Origin: Azolla caroliniana
Taxonomy: Eukaryota > Polypodiophyta
Direction of reading: 5' to 3'
Length of the DNA: 64,000 nucleotides
Assembly: GCA_043228905.1 (NCBI GenBank)
Contig: JBHGNT010000061.1
Coordinates: 89,505-153,504, forward strand
Made by a program: the position numbers and the translations under genes. Shown piece by piece: positions 1 to 13,600 of this stretch. The number at the start of each line of letters is the position of its first letter. Position 1 is the stretch's first letter. Below the pieces are notes generated by a model that had not been told where the DNA came from, did not search any database, and saw only the letters and a list, made by a program, of their open reading frames with translations.

Positions 1-2700
1 TACCAAATTTGAGGAGGGAGTTGAGAAGAGCGCGTGAGTAAATTAAAATGTTCATACCTGGCTCGTGTGATCCCGAATTTTTGTGTTCAAAGATGCAAAT
101 CGAAGCTAATAACGCTACCTATAATATGGAATTAAAAAACGAACATTTTGAAACTCAGGTCGAGAGACATGAAGAAATTGGCAAGTTAGAAGAGGGTGTT
201 GAGAAGAGCCCGTGAGTAAATTAAAATGTTCATACCTGGCCTATGTGATATCGGATTTTCGTGTTCAAACCTGCGATTCGAAGCTAACAACGCTACCTAT
301 GATATCGAATTAAAAAATCAAGATTTTGAAACTTAGGTCGAGAGACATGAAGAAATTACCAAATTTGAGAAGGGAGTTGAGAAGAGCGCGTGAGTAAATT
401 AAAATGTTCATACCTGGCTCGTGTGATCCCGAATTTTTGTGTTCAAAAATGCGAATCGAAGCTAACAACACTAGCTATGATATAGAATCAAGAAATCCAG
501 ATTTTGAAACTCAGGTCGAGAGACATGAAGAAATTGGCGAGTTAGAAGAGGGAGTTGAGAACAGCCCGTGAGTAAATTAAAATGTTTATACCTGGCCTAT
601 GTGATATCGGATTTTTGTGTTCAAAGATGCGAATCGAAGCTAACAACCCTAGCTATGATATAAAATTAAAAAATCAAGTTTTTGAAACTCAGGTCGAGAG
701 ACATGAAGAAATTACCAAATTTGAGGAGGGAGTTGAGAAGAGCGCGTGAGTAAATTAAAATGTTCATACCTGGCTCGTGTGATCCCGAATTTTTGTGTTC
801 AAAGATGCGAATCGAAGCTAACAATGCTACCTATGATATAGAATTAAAAAACGAACATTTTGAAACTTAGGTCGAGAGACATGAAGAAATTACCAAATTT
901 GAGAAGGGAGTTGAGAAGAGCGCGTGAGTAAATTAAAATGTTCATACCTGGCTCGTGTGATCCCGAATTTTTGTGTTCAAAAATGCGAATCGAAGCTAAC
1001 AACACTAGCTATGATATAGAATCAAGAAATCTAGATTTTGAAACTCAGGTCGAGAGACATGAAGAATTTGGCGAGTTAGAAGAGGAAGTTGAGAACAGCC
1101 CGTGAGTAAATTAAAATGTTCATACCTGGCCTATGTGATATCGGATTTTTGTGTTCAAACCTGCGATTCGAAGCTAACAACGCTACCTATGATATGGATT
1201 TAAAAAATCAAGATTTTGAAACTCAGGTCGAGAGACATGAAGAAATTACCAAATTTGAGGAGGGAGTTGAGAAGAGCGCGTGAGTAAATTAAAATGTTCA
1301 TACCTGGCTCGTGTGATCCCGAATTTTTGTGTTCAAAGATGCGAATCGAAGCTAATAACGCTACCTATAATATGGAATTAAAAAACGAACATTTTGAAAC
1401 TCAGGTCGAGAGACATGAAGAAATTGGCAAGTTAGAAGAGGGTGTTGAGAAGAGCCCGTGAGTAAATTAAAATGTTCATACCTGGCCTATGTGATATCGG
1501 ATTTTCGTGTTCAAACCTGCGATTCGAAGCTAACAACGCTACCTATGATATCGAATTAAAAAATCAAGATTTTGAAACTCAGGTCGAGAGACATGAAGAA
1601 ATTACCAAATTTGAGAAGGGAGTTGAGAAGAGCGCGTGAGTAAATTAAAATGTTCATACCTGGCTCGTGTGATCCCGAATTTTTGTGTTCAAAAATGCGA
1701 ATCGAAGCTAACAACACTAGCTATGATATAGAATCAAGAAATCCAGATTTTGAAACTCAGGTCGAGAGACATGAAGAAATTGGCGAGTTAGAAGAGGGAG
1801 TTGAGAACAGCCCGTGAGTAAATTAAAATGTTTATACCTGGCCTATGTGATATCGGATTTTTGTGTTCAAAGATGCGAATCGAAGCTAACAACCCTAGCT
1901 ATGATATAAAATTAAAAAATCAAGTTTTTGAAACTCAGGTCGAGAGACATGAAGAAATTACCAAATTTGAGGAGGGAGTTGAGAAGAGCGCGTGAGTAAA
2001 TTAAAATGTTCATACCTGGCTCGTGTGATCCCGAATTTTTGTGTTCAAAGATGCGAATCGAAGCTAACAATGCTACCTATGATATAGAATTAAAAAACGA
2101 ACATTTTGAAACTTAGGTCGAGAGACATGAAGAAATTACCAAATTTGAGAAGGGAGTTGAGAAGAGCGCGTGAGTAAATTAAAATGTTCATACCTGGCTC
2201 GTGTGATCCCGAATTTTTGTGTTCAAAAATGCGAATCGAAGCTAACAACACTAGCTATGATATAGAATCAAGAAATCTAGATTTTGAAACTCAGGTCGAG
2301 AGACATGAAGAATTTGGCGAGTTAGAAGAGGGAGTTGAGAACAGCCCGTGAGTAAATTAAAATGTTCATACCTGGCCTATGTGATATCGGATTTTTGTGT
2401 TCAAACCTGCGATTCGAAGCTAACAACGCTACCTATGATATGGATTTAAAAAATCAAGATTTTGAAACTCAGGTCGAGAGACATGAAGAAATTACCAAAT
2501 TTGAGGAGGGAGTTGAGAAGAGCGCGTGAGTAAATTAAAATGTTCATACCTGGCTCGTGTGATCCCGAATTTTTGTGTTCAAAGATGCGAATCGAAGCTA
2601 ATAACGCTACCTATAATATGGAATTAAAAAACGAACATTTTGAAACTCAGGTCGAGAGACATGAAGAAATTGGCAAGTTAGAAGAGGGTGTTGAGAAGAG
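1..2700 (+). repeat. Seven-monomer higher-order repeat, 1246-bp period
   Basis: The sequence at 1 recurs at 1247 and again at 2493, a period of 1246 bp, exactly seven 178-bp monomers. Copies 1-1246 and 1247-2492 differ at only a few bases (for example GATGCAAATC near 103 against GATGCGAATC one period later, and ACTTAGG near 331 against ACTCAGG). The third copy breaks off near 2700, where GAGCCCGTGAG becomes GAGCCTGTGAG and a different monomer series follows. The same seven-monomer block reappears once at about 5620-6870 as part of the 4273-bp duplication. Confidence 0.85.
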
Positions 2701-5700
2701 CCTGTGAGTAAATTAAAATGTTCATACCTAGCTCGTGTGATATCGGATTTTTGTGTTCAAAGATGCGATTCGAAGCTAACAACGCTACCTATAATATGGA
2801 ATTAAGAAATCAAGATTTTGAAACTCAGGTCGAGAGACATGAAGAAATTACCAAATTTGACGAGGGAGTTGAGAAGAGGGCGTGAGTAAATTAAAATGTT
2901 CATACCTGGCTCGTGTGATCCCGCATTTCTGTGTTCAAAGATGTGAATCGAAGCTAACAATGCTAGCTATGATATAGAATTAAAAAATCAAGATTTTGAA
3001 ACTCAGGTCGACGGACATGAAGAAATTACCAAATTTGACGAGGGAGTTGAGAAGAGCGCGTGAGTAAATTAAAATGTTCATACCTGGCTCTTGTGATCCC
3101 AAATTTTTGTGTTCAAAGATGCGAATCGAAGCTAACAACACTAGCTATGATATAGAATCAAAATATCCAGATTTTGAAACTCAGGTCGACAGACATGAAG
3201 AAATTGGCAAGTTAGAAGAGGGATTTGAGAAGAGCCTGTGAGTAAATTAAAATGTTCATACCTGGCTCGTGTGATCCTGGATTTTTGTGTTCAAAGATGC
3301 CAAATCGAAGTTAACAACACTGGCTATGATGTAGAATAAAAAAATCAAGATTTTAAAACTCAGTTCGAGAGACATTAAGAAATTGGCAAGTTAGAAGAGG
3401 GAGTTGAGAAGAGCGCGTGAGTAAATTAAAATGTTCATACCTGGCTCGTGTAATATCGGATTTTTGTGTTCAAACATGGGAATTGAAGCTAACAACGTTA
3501 CCTATGATATGGAATGAAAAAATCAAGATTTTGAAACTCAGGTCGAGAGACATGAAGAAATTACCAAATTGGAGGAGGGAGTTGAGAAGAGCGCGTGAGT
3601 AAATTAAAATGTTCATACCTGGCTCGTGTTTTCCCGGATTTCTGTGTTCAAAGATGCGAATCGAAACTAACAGTGCTACCTATGATATGGAATTTAAAAA
3701 TCAAGATTTTGAAACTCAGGTCGAGAGACATGAAGAAATTACCAAATTTGAGGAGGGAGTTGAGAAGAGCGCGTGAGTAAATTAAAATGTTCATATCTAG
3801 CTCGTGTAATATCAGATTTTTGTGTTCAAAGATGCAAATGGAAGGTACCAATGCTACCTATAATATGGAAATAAAAAATCGAGGTTTTGAAAGTCACGTC
3901 AAGAGATATAAAGAAAGTACCAAATTTGAGCAAGAGGTTGAGAAGAGCCCGTGAGTAAATTAAAATGATCATACCTGGCCCATGTGATCTTGGATTTTAG
4001 TGTTCAAAGATGCGAATCGAAGCTAACGACGTTACATACAATATGGAATTAAAAAATCGAAATTTTGAAACTCAGGTCGAGAGACATGAAGAAATTGGCA
4101 AGTTAGAAGAGGGAGTTGAGAAGAGCGCCTGAGTAAATTAAAATGTTCATACCTGGCCCATGTGATCCCGGATTTCTGTATTCAAAGTTGCGAATCCTAG
4201 CTAACAACACTAGCTATGATATAGAATCAAAAAATCAAGATTTTGAAACTCATGTCAAGAAACATGAAGAAATTACCAAATTTGAGGAGGGTGTTGAGAA
4301 GAGCGCATGAGTAAATTAAAATGTTCATACCTAGCTTGTGTGATATCGGATATTTGTGTTCAAACATGCGAATCGAAGCTAAAAACGCTACCTATGATAT
4401 CGAATTAAAAAATCAAGATTTTGAAACTCAGGTCGAGAGACATGAAGAAATTACCAAATTTGACAAGGGAGTTGAGAAGAGCGCGTGAGTAAATTAAAAT
4501 GTTCATACCTGGCTCGTGTCATATCGGATTTCTGTGTTCAAACATACGAATCGAAGCTAACCACACTACCTATGATATAGAATCAAAAAATCAAAATTCT
4601 GAAACTCAGGTCGAGGGACATGAAGAAATTACCAAATTTGACGAGCGAGTCGAGAAGAGCGCGTGAGTAAATTAAAATGTTCATACCTTGCTCGTGTGAT
4701 CCCGAATTTTTGTGTTTAAAGATGCGAATCGAAGCTAACAACACTAGCTATGATATAGAATGAAGAAATCGAGATTTTGAAACTCAGGTCGAGAGACATG
4801 AAGAAATTACCAAATTTGAGGACGGAGTTGAGAAGAGCGCGTGAGTAAATTAAAATGTTCATACCTGGCTCGTGTCATATCGGATTTTTGTGTTCAAACA
4901 TGCGAATCGAAGCTAACAACACTAGCTATGATATAGAATCAAAAAATCAAGATTCTGAAACTCAGGTCGAGTGACATGAAGAAATTACCAAATTTGACGA
5001 GGGAGTTGAGAAGAGCGCGTGATTAAATTAAAATGTTCATACCTGGCTCCTGTGGTCCCGAATTTTTGTGTTCAAAGATGCGAATCGAAGCTAACAACCC
5101 TAGCTATGATATAGAATGAAGAAATCGAGATTTTGAAACTCAGGTCGAGAGACATGAAGAAATTGGCAAGTTAGAAGAGGGAGTTGAGAAGAGCGCGTGA
5201 GTAAATTAAAATGTTCATACCTGGCTCGTGTCATCCCAGATTTTTGTGTTCAAAGATGCGAATCGAAGCTAACAACACTAGCTATGATATAGAATTAAAA
5301 AATCAAGATTTTGAAACTCAGGTCGAGAGACATGAAGAAATTACCAAATTTGACGAGGGAGTTGAGAAGAGCGCGTGAGTAAATTAAAATGTTCATACCT
5401 GGCTCGTGTGCTATCGGATTTCTATACTCAAACATGCGAATCGAAGCTAACAACGCTACCTATGATATGGAATTAAAAAATCAAGATTTTGAAACTCAGG
5501 TCGAGAGACATGAAGAAATTACCAAATTTGACGAGGGAGTTGAGAAGAGCGCGTGAGTAAATTAAAATGTTCATACCTGGCTCGTGTGGTATCGGATTTT
5601 AGTGTTCAAAGATGCGAATCGAAGCTAATAACGCTACCTATAATATGGAATTAAAAAACGAACATTTTGAAACTCAGGTCGAGAGACATGAAGAAATTGG

Positions 5701-8700
5701 CAAGTTAGAAGAGGGTGTTGAGAAGAGCCCGTGAGTAAATTAAAATGTTCATACCTGGCCTATGTGATATCGGATTTTCGTGTTCAAACCTGCGATTCGA
5801 AGCTAACAACGCTACCTATGATATCGAATTAAAAAATCAAGATTTTGAAACTCAGGTCGAGAGACATGAAGAAATTACCAAATTTGAGAAGGGAGTTGAG
5901 AAGAGCGCGTGAGTAAATTAAAATGTTCATACCTGGCTCGTGTGATCCCGAATTTTTGTGTTCAAAAATGCGAATCGAAGCTAACAACACTAGCTATGAT
6001 ATAGAATCAAGAAATCCAGATTTTGAAACTCGGGTCGAGAGACATGAAGAAATTGGCGAGTTAGAAGAGGGAGTTGAGAACAGCCCGTGAGTAAATTAAA
6101 ATGTTTATACCTGGCCTATGTGATATCGGATTTTTGTGTTCAAAGATGCGAATCGAAGCTAACAACCCTAGCTATGATATAAAATTAAAAAATCAAGTTT
6201 TTGAAACTCAGGTCGAGAGACATGAAGAAATTACCAAATTTGAGGAGGGAGTTGAGAAGAGCGCGTGAGTAAATTAAAATGTTCATACCTGGCTCGTGTG
6301 ATCCCGAATTTTTGTGTTCAAAGATGCGAATCGAAGCTAACAATGCTACCTATGATATAGAATTAAAAAACGAACATTTTGAAACTTAGGTCGAGAGACA
6401 TGAAGAAATTACCAAATTTGAGAAGGGAGTTGAGAAGAGCGCGTGAGTAAATTAAAATGTTCATACCTGGCTCGTGTGATCCCGAATTTTTGTGTTCAAA
6501 AATGCGAATCGAAGCTAACAACACTAGCTATGATATAGAATCAAGAAATCTAGATTTTGAAACTCAGGTCGAGAGACATGAAGAATTTGGCGAGTTAGAA
6601 GAGGGAGTTGAGAACAGCCCGTGAGTAAATTAAAATGTTCATACCTGGCCTATGTGATATCGGATTTTTGTGTTCAAACCTGCGATTCGAAGCTAACAAC
6701 GCTACCTATGATATGGATTTAAAAAATCAAGATTTTGAAACTCAGGTCGAGAGACATGAAGAAATTACCAAATTTGAGGAGGGAGTTGAGAAGAGCGCGT
6801 GAGTAAATTAAAATGTTCATACCTGGCTCGTGTGATCCCGAATTTTTGTGTTCAAAGATGCGAATCGAAGCTAATAACGCTACCTATAATATGGAATTAA
6901 AAAACGAACATTTTGAAACTCAGGTCGAGAGACATGAAGAAATTGGCAAGTTAGAAGAGGGTGTTGAGAAGAGCCTGTGAGTAAATTAAAATGTTCATAC
7001 CTAGCTCGTGTGATATCGGATTTTTGTGTTCAAAGATGCGATTCGAAGCTAACAACGCTACCTATAATATGGAATTAAGAAATCAAGATTTTGAAACTCA
7101 GGTCGAGAGACATGAAGAAATTACCAAATTTGACGAGGGAGTTGAGAAGAGGGCGTGAGTAAATTAAAATGTTCATACCTGGCTCGTGTGATCCCGCATT
7201 TCTGTGTTCAAAGATGTGAATCGAAGCTAACAATGCTAGCTATGATATAGAATTAAAAAATCAAGATTTTGAAACTCAGGTCGACGGACATGAAGAAATT
7301 ACCAAATTTGACGAGGGAGTTGAGAAGAGCGCGTGAGTAAATTAAAATGTTCATACCTGGCTCTTGTGATCCCAAATTTTTGTGTTCAAAGATGCGAATC
7401 GAAGCTAACAACACTAGCTATGATATAGAATCAAAATATCCAGATTTTGAAACTCAGGTCGACAGACATGAAGAAATTGGCAAGTTAGAAGAGGGATTTG
7501 AGAAGAGCCTGTGAGTAAATTAAAATGTTCATACCTGGCTCGTGTGATCCTGGATTTTTGTGTTCAAAGATGCCAAATCGAAGTTAACAACACTGGCTAT
7601 GATGTAGAATAAAAAAATCAAGATTTTAAAACTCAGTTCGAGAGACATTAAGAAATTGGCAAGTTAGAAGAGGGAGTTGAGAAGAGCGCGTGAGTAAATT
7701 AAAATGTTCATACCTGGCTCGTGTAATATCGGATTTTTGTGTTCAAACATGGGAATTGAAGCTAACAACGTTACCTATGATATGGAATGAAAAAATCAAG
7801 ATTTTGAAACTCAGGTCGAGAGACATGAAGAAATTACCAAATTGGAGGAGGGAGTTGAGAAGAGCGCGTGAGTAAATTAAAATGTTCATACCTGGCTCGT
7901 GTTTTCCCGGATTTCTGTGTTCAAAGATGCGAATCGAAACTAACAGTGCTACCTATGATATGGAATTTAAAAATCAAGATTTTGAAACTCAGGTCGAGAG
8001 ACATGAAGAAATTACCAAATTTGAGGAGGGAGTTGAGAAGAGCGCGTGAGTAAATTAAAATGTTCATATCTAGCTCGTGTAATATCAGATTTTTGTGTTC
8101 AAAGATGCAAATGGAAGGTACCAATGCTACCTATAATATGGAAATAAAAAATCGAGGTTTTGAAAGTCACGTCAAGAGATATAAAGAAAGTACCAAATTT
8201 GAGCAAGAGGTTGAGAAGAGCCCGTGAGTAAATTAAAATGATCATACCTGGCCCATGTGATCTTGGATTTTAGTGTTCAAAGATGCGAATCGAAGCTAAC
8301 GACGTTACATACAATATGGAATTAAAAAATCGAAATTTTGAAACTCAGGTCGAGAGACATGAAGAAATTGGCAAGTTAGAAGAGGGAGTTGAGAAGAGCG
8401 CCTGAGTAAATTAAAATGTTCATACCTGGCCCATGTGATCCCGGATTTCTGTATTCAAAGTTGCGAATCCTAGCTAACAACACTAGCTATGATATAGAAT
8501 CAAAAAATCAAGATTTTGAAACTCATGTCAAGAAACATGAAGAAATTACCAAATTTGAGGAGGGTGTTGAGAAGAGCGCATGAGTAAATTAAAATGTTCA
8601 TACCTAGCTTGTGTGATATCGGATATTTGTGTTCAAACATGCGAATCGAAGCTAAAAACGCTACCTATGATATCGAATTAAAAAATCAAGATTTTGAAAC

Positions 8701-9912
8701 TCAGGTCGAGAGACATGAAGAAATTACCAAATTTGACAAGGGAGTTGAGAAGAGCGCGTGAGTAAATTAAAATGTTCATACCTGGCTCGTGTCATATCGG
8801 ATTTCTGTGTTCAAACATACGAATCGAAGCTAACCACACTACCTATGATATAGAATCAAAAAATCAAAATTCTGAAACTCAGGTCGAGGGACATGAAGAA
8901 ATTACCAAATTTGACGAGCGAGTCGAGAAGAGCGCGTGAGTAAATTAAAATGTTCATACCTTGCTCGTGTGATCCCGAATTTTTGTGTTTAAAGATGCGA
9001 ATCGAAGCTAACAACACTAGCTATGATATAGAATGAAGAAATCGAGATTTTGAAACTCAGGTCGAGAGACATGAAGAAATTACCAAATTTGAGGACGGAG
9101 TTGAGAAGAGCGCGTGAGTAAATTAAAATGTTCATACCTGGCTCGTGTCATATCGGATTTTTGTGTTCAAACATGCGAATCGAAGCTAACAACACTAGCT
9201 ATGATATAGAATCAAAAAATCAAGATTCTGAAACTCAGGTCGAGTGACATGAAGAAATTACCAAATTTGACGAGGGAGTTGAGAAGAGCGCGTGATTAAA
9301 TTAAAATGTTCATACCTGGCTCCTGTGGTCCCGAATTTTTGTGTTCAAAGATGCGAATCGAAGCTAACAACCCTAGCTATGATATAGAATGAAGAAATCG
9401 AGATTTTGAAACTCAGGTCGAGAGACATGAAGAAATTGGCAAGTTAGAAGAGGGAGTTGAGAAGAGCGCGTGAGTAAATTAAAATGTTCATACCTGGCTC
9501 GTGTCATCCCAGATTTTTGTGTTCAAAGATGCGAATCGAAGCTAACAACACTAGCTATGATATAGAATTAAAAAATCAAGATTTTGAAACTCAGGTCGAG
9601 AGACATGAAGAAATTACCAAATTTGACGAGGGAGTTGAGAAGAGCGCGTGAGTAAATTAAAATGTTCATACCTGGCTCGTGTGCTATCGGATTTCTATAC
9701 TCAAACATGCGAATCGAAGCTAACAACGCTACCTATGATATGGAATTAAAAAATCAAGATTTTGAAACTCAGGTCGAGAGACATGAAGAAATTACCAAAT
9801 TTGACGAGGGAGTTGAGAAGAGCGCGTGAGTAAATTAAAATGTTCATACCTGGCTCGTGTGGTATCGGATTTTAGTGTTCAAAGATGCGAATCGAAGCTA
9901 ATAACGCTACCT
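1339..9912 (+). repeat. Tandem duplication of a 4273-bp, 24-monomer segment
   Basis: Every rare variant in the first copy recurs 4273 bp later, including the monomer pair at 3417/3595 and again at 7690/7868, the GCCAAATCG insertion near 3300 and again near 7573, and the CCTGTGAG variant near 2702 and 6975. The period is 24 monomers of 178 bp plus one inserted base. The match starts near 1339 (paired with 5612) and stops near 5640 (paired with 9913), where CTATAATATGG becomes CTATGATATGG. I noticed a single substitution between copies (ACTCGGG near 6029 against ACTCAGG), so the duplication is young. Confidence 0.85.
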
Positions 9913-10699
9913 ATGATATGGAATTAAAAAATCGACATTTTGAAACTCAGGTCAAGAGACATGAAGAAATTACCAAATTTGAGGAGGGAGTTGAGAAGAG
10001 CGCGTGAGTAAATTAAAATGTTCATACCTGGCTCGTGTGATCCCGGATTTCTGTGTTCAAAGATGCGAATCGAAGCTAACAACCCTAGCTATGATATAGA
10101 ATGAAGAAATCGAGATTTTGAAACTCAGGTCGAGAGACATGAAGAAATTGGCAAGTTAGAAGAGGGAGTTGAGAAGAGCGCGTGAGTAAATTAAAATGTT
10201 CATACCTGGCTCGTGTCATCCCAGATTTTTGTGTTCAAAGATGCGAATCGAAGCTAACAACACTAGCTATGATATAGAATTAAAAAATCAAGATTTTGAA
10301 ACTCAGGTCGAGAGACATGAAGAAATTACCAAATTTGACGAGGGAGTTGAGAAGAGCGCGTGAGTAAATTAAAATGTTCATACCTGGCTCGTGTGCTATC
10401 GGATTTCTATACTCAAACATGCGAATCGAAGCTAACAACACTACCTATGATATGGAATTAAAAATTCAAGATTTTGAAACTCAGGTCGAGAGACATGAAG
10501 AAATTACCGAATTTGAGGAGGGAGTTGAGAAGAGCGCGTGAGTAAATTAAAATGTTCATACCTGGCTCGTGTGATATCGGATTTTAGTGTTCAAAGATGC
10601 GAATCGAAGCTAATAACGCTACCTATGATATGGAATTAAAAAATCGAGATTTTGAAACTCAGGTCGAAAGACATGAAGAAATTACCAAATTTGAGGAGG

Positions 10700-13600
10700 G
10701 AGTTGAGAAGAGCGCGTGAGTAAATTAAAATGTTCATACCTGGCTCGTGTGATCCCGGATTTCTGTGTTCAAAGATGCGAATCGAAGCTAACAACGCTAC
10801 CTATAATATGGAATTAAGAAATCGAGATTTTGAAACTCAGGTCGAGAGACATGAAGAAATTACCAAATTTGAAGAGGGAGTTGAGAAGAACGCGTGAGTA
10901 AATTAAAATGCTCATACCTAGCTCGTGTGATCCCGGATTTTTGTGTTCAAAGATGCTAATCGAAGCTAACAATGCTACCTATGATATGGATTTAAAAAAT
11001 CAAGATTTTAAAACTCAGGTCGAGAGACATGAAGAAATTACCAAATTTGAGGAGGGAGTTGAAAAGAGCGCGTGAGTAAATTAAAATGTTCATACGTGGC
11101 TCGTGTGATCCCGGATTTTTGTGTTCAAAGATTCGAATGGAAGCAAACAATACTAGCTATGATATAGAATCAAAAAATTAAGATTTTGAAACTCAGGTCG
11201 AGAGACATGAAGAAATTGGCAAGTTAGAAGAGGGAGTTGAGAAGAGCGCGTGAGTAAATTAAAATGTTCATACCTGGCTCGTGTGATCCCAGATTTTCGT
11301 GTTCAAAGATGCGAATCGAAGCTAACAACCCTAGCTATGATATAGAATTAAAAAATCAAGATTTTGAAACTCAGGTCGAGAGACATGAAGAAATTACCAA
11401 ATTTGACGAGGCAGTTGAGAAGAGCGCGTGAGTAAATTAAAATGTTCATACCTGGCTCGTGTGTTATCGGATTTCTATATTCAAACATGCGAATCGAAGC
11501 TAACAACGCTACCTATGATATGGAATTAAAAAATCAAGATTTTGAAACTCAGGTCGAGAGACATGAAGAAATTACCAAATTTGAGGAGGGAGTTGAGAAG
11601 AGCGCGTGAGTAAATTAAAATGTTCATACCTGGCTCGTGTGATATCGGATTTTAGTGTTCAAAGATGCGAATCGAAGCTAATAACGCTACCTATGATATG
11701 GAATTAAAAAATTGAGATTTTGAAACTCAGGTCGAGAGACATGAAGAAATTACCAAATTTGAAGAGGGAGTTGAGAAGAGCGCGTGAGTAAATTAAAATG
11801 CTCATACCTACCTCGTGTGATCCCGGATTTTTGTGTTCAAAGATGCTAATCGAAGCTAACAATGCTAGCTATGATATAGAATTAAAAAATCAAGATTTTA
11901 AAACTCAGGTCGAGAGACATGAAGAAATTACCAAATTTGAGGAGGGAGTTGAAAAGAGCGCGTGAGTAAATTAAAATGTTCATACGTGGCTCGTGTGATC
12001 CCGGATTTTTGTGTTCAAAGATTCGAATGGAAGCAAACAATACTAGTTATGATATAGAATCAAAAAATCAAGATTTTGAAACTCAGGTCGAGAGACATTA
12101 AGAAATTGGCAAGTTAGAACAGGGAGTTGAGAAGAGCGCGTGAGTAAATTAAAATGTTCATACCTGGCTCGTGTGATCCCAGATTTTTGTGTTCAAAGAT
12201 GCGAATCGAAGCTAACAACCCTAGCTATGATATAGAATTAAAAAATCAAGATTTTGAAACTCAGGTCGAGAGACATGAAGAAATTACCAAATTTGACGAG
12301 GGAGTTGAGAAGAGCGCGTGAGTAAATTAAAATGTTCATACCTGGCTCGTGTGTTATCGGATTTCTATATTCAAACATACGAATCGAAGCTAACAACGCT
12401 ACCTATGATATGGAATTAAAAAATCAAGATTTTGAAACTCAGGTCGAGAGACATGAAGAAATTACCAAATTTGAGGAGGGAGTTGAGAAGAGCGCGTGAG
12501 TAAATTAAAATGTTTATACCTGGCTCGTGTGATATCGGATTTTAGTGTTCAAAGATGCGAATCGAAGCTAATAACGCTACCTATGATATGGAATTAAAAA
12601 ATCGACATTTTGAAACTCAGGTCGAAAGGCATGAAGAAATTACCAAATTTGAGGAGGGAGTTGAGAAGAGCGCGTGAGTAAATTAAAATGTTCATACCTG
12701 GCTCGTGTGATCCCGGATTTCTGTGTTCAAAGATGTGAATCGAAGCTAACAACGCTACCTATAATATGGAATTAAGAAATCGAGATTTTGAAACTCAGGT
12801 CGAGAGACATGAAGAAATTACCAAATTTGAAGAGGGAGTTGAGAAGAGCGCGTGAGTAAATTAAAATGCTCATACCTAGCTCGTGTGATCCCGGATTTTT
12901 GTGTTCAAAGATGCTAATCGAAGCTAACAATGCTAGCTATGATATAGAATTAAAAAATCAAGATTTTAAAACTCAGGTCGAGAGACATGAAGAAATTACC
13001 AAATTTGAGGAGGGAGTTGAAAAGAGCGCGTGAGTAAATTAAAATGTTCATACGTGGCTCGTGTGATCCCGGATTTTTGTGTTTAAAGATTCGAATCGAA
13101 GCAAACAATACAAGCTATGATATAAAATCAAAAAATCAAGATTTTGAAACTCAGGTCGAGAGACATGAAGAAATTGGCAAGTTAGAAGAGGGAGTTGAGA
13201 AGAGCGCGTGAGTAAATTAAAATGTTCATACCTGGCTCGTGTGATCCCAGATTTTTGTGTTCAAAGATGCGAATCGAAGCTAACAACCCTAGCTATGATA
13301 TAGAATTAAAAAATCAAGATTTTGAAACTCAGGTCGAGAGACATGAAGAAATTACCAAATTTGACGAGGGAGTTGAGAAGAGCGCGTGAGTAAATTAAAA
13401 TGTTCATACCTGGCTCGTGTGTTATCGGATTTCTATATTCAAACATGCGAATCGAAGCTAACAACACTACCTATGATATGGAATTAAAAATTCAAGATTT
13501 TGAAACTCAGGTCGAGAGACATGAAGAAATTACCAAATTTGAGGAGGGAGTTGAGAAGAGCGCGTGAGTAAATTAAAATGTTCATACCTGGCTCGTGTGA

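Noticed and set aside
3417-3780. Recurring 61-codon open frames (MSKLKCSYLARV...) in satellite monomers on both sides, and the 113-codon frame at 32813-33154
   Set aside because: They recur once per monomer because the repeat lacks a stop in one frame. 178 bp is not a multiple of three, starts are mostly GTG, and the frames are broken at random by variants. There is no sign of coding constraint.
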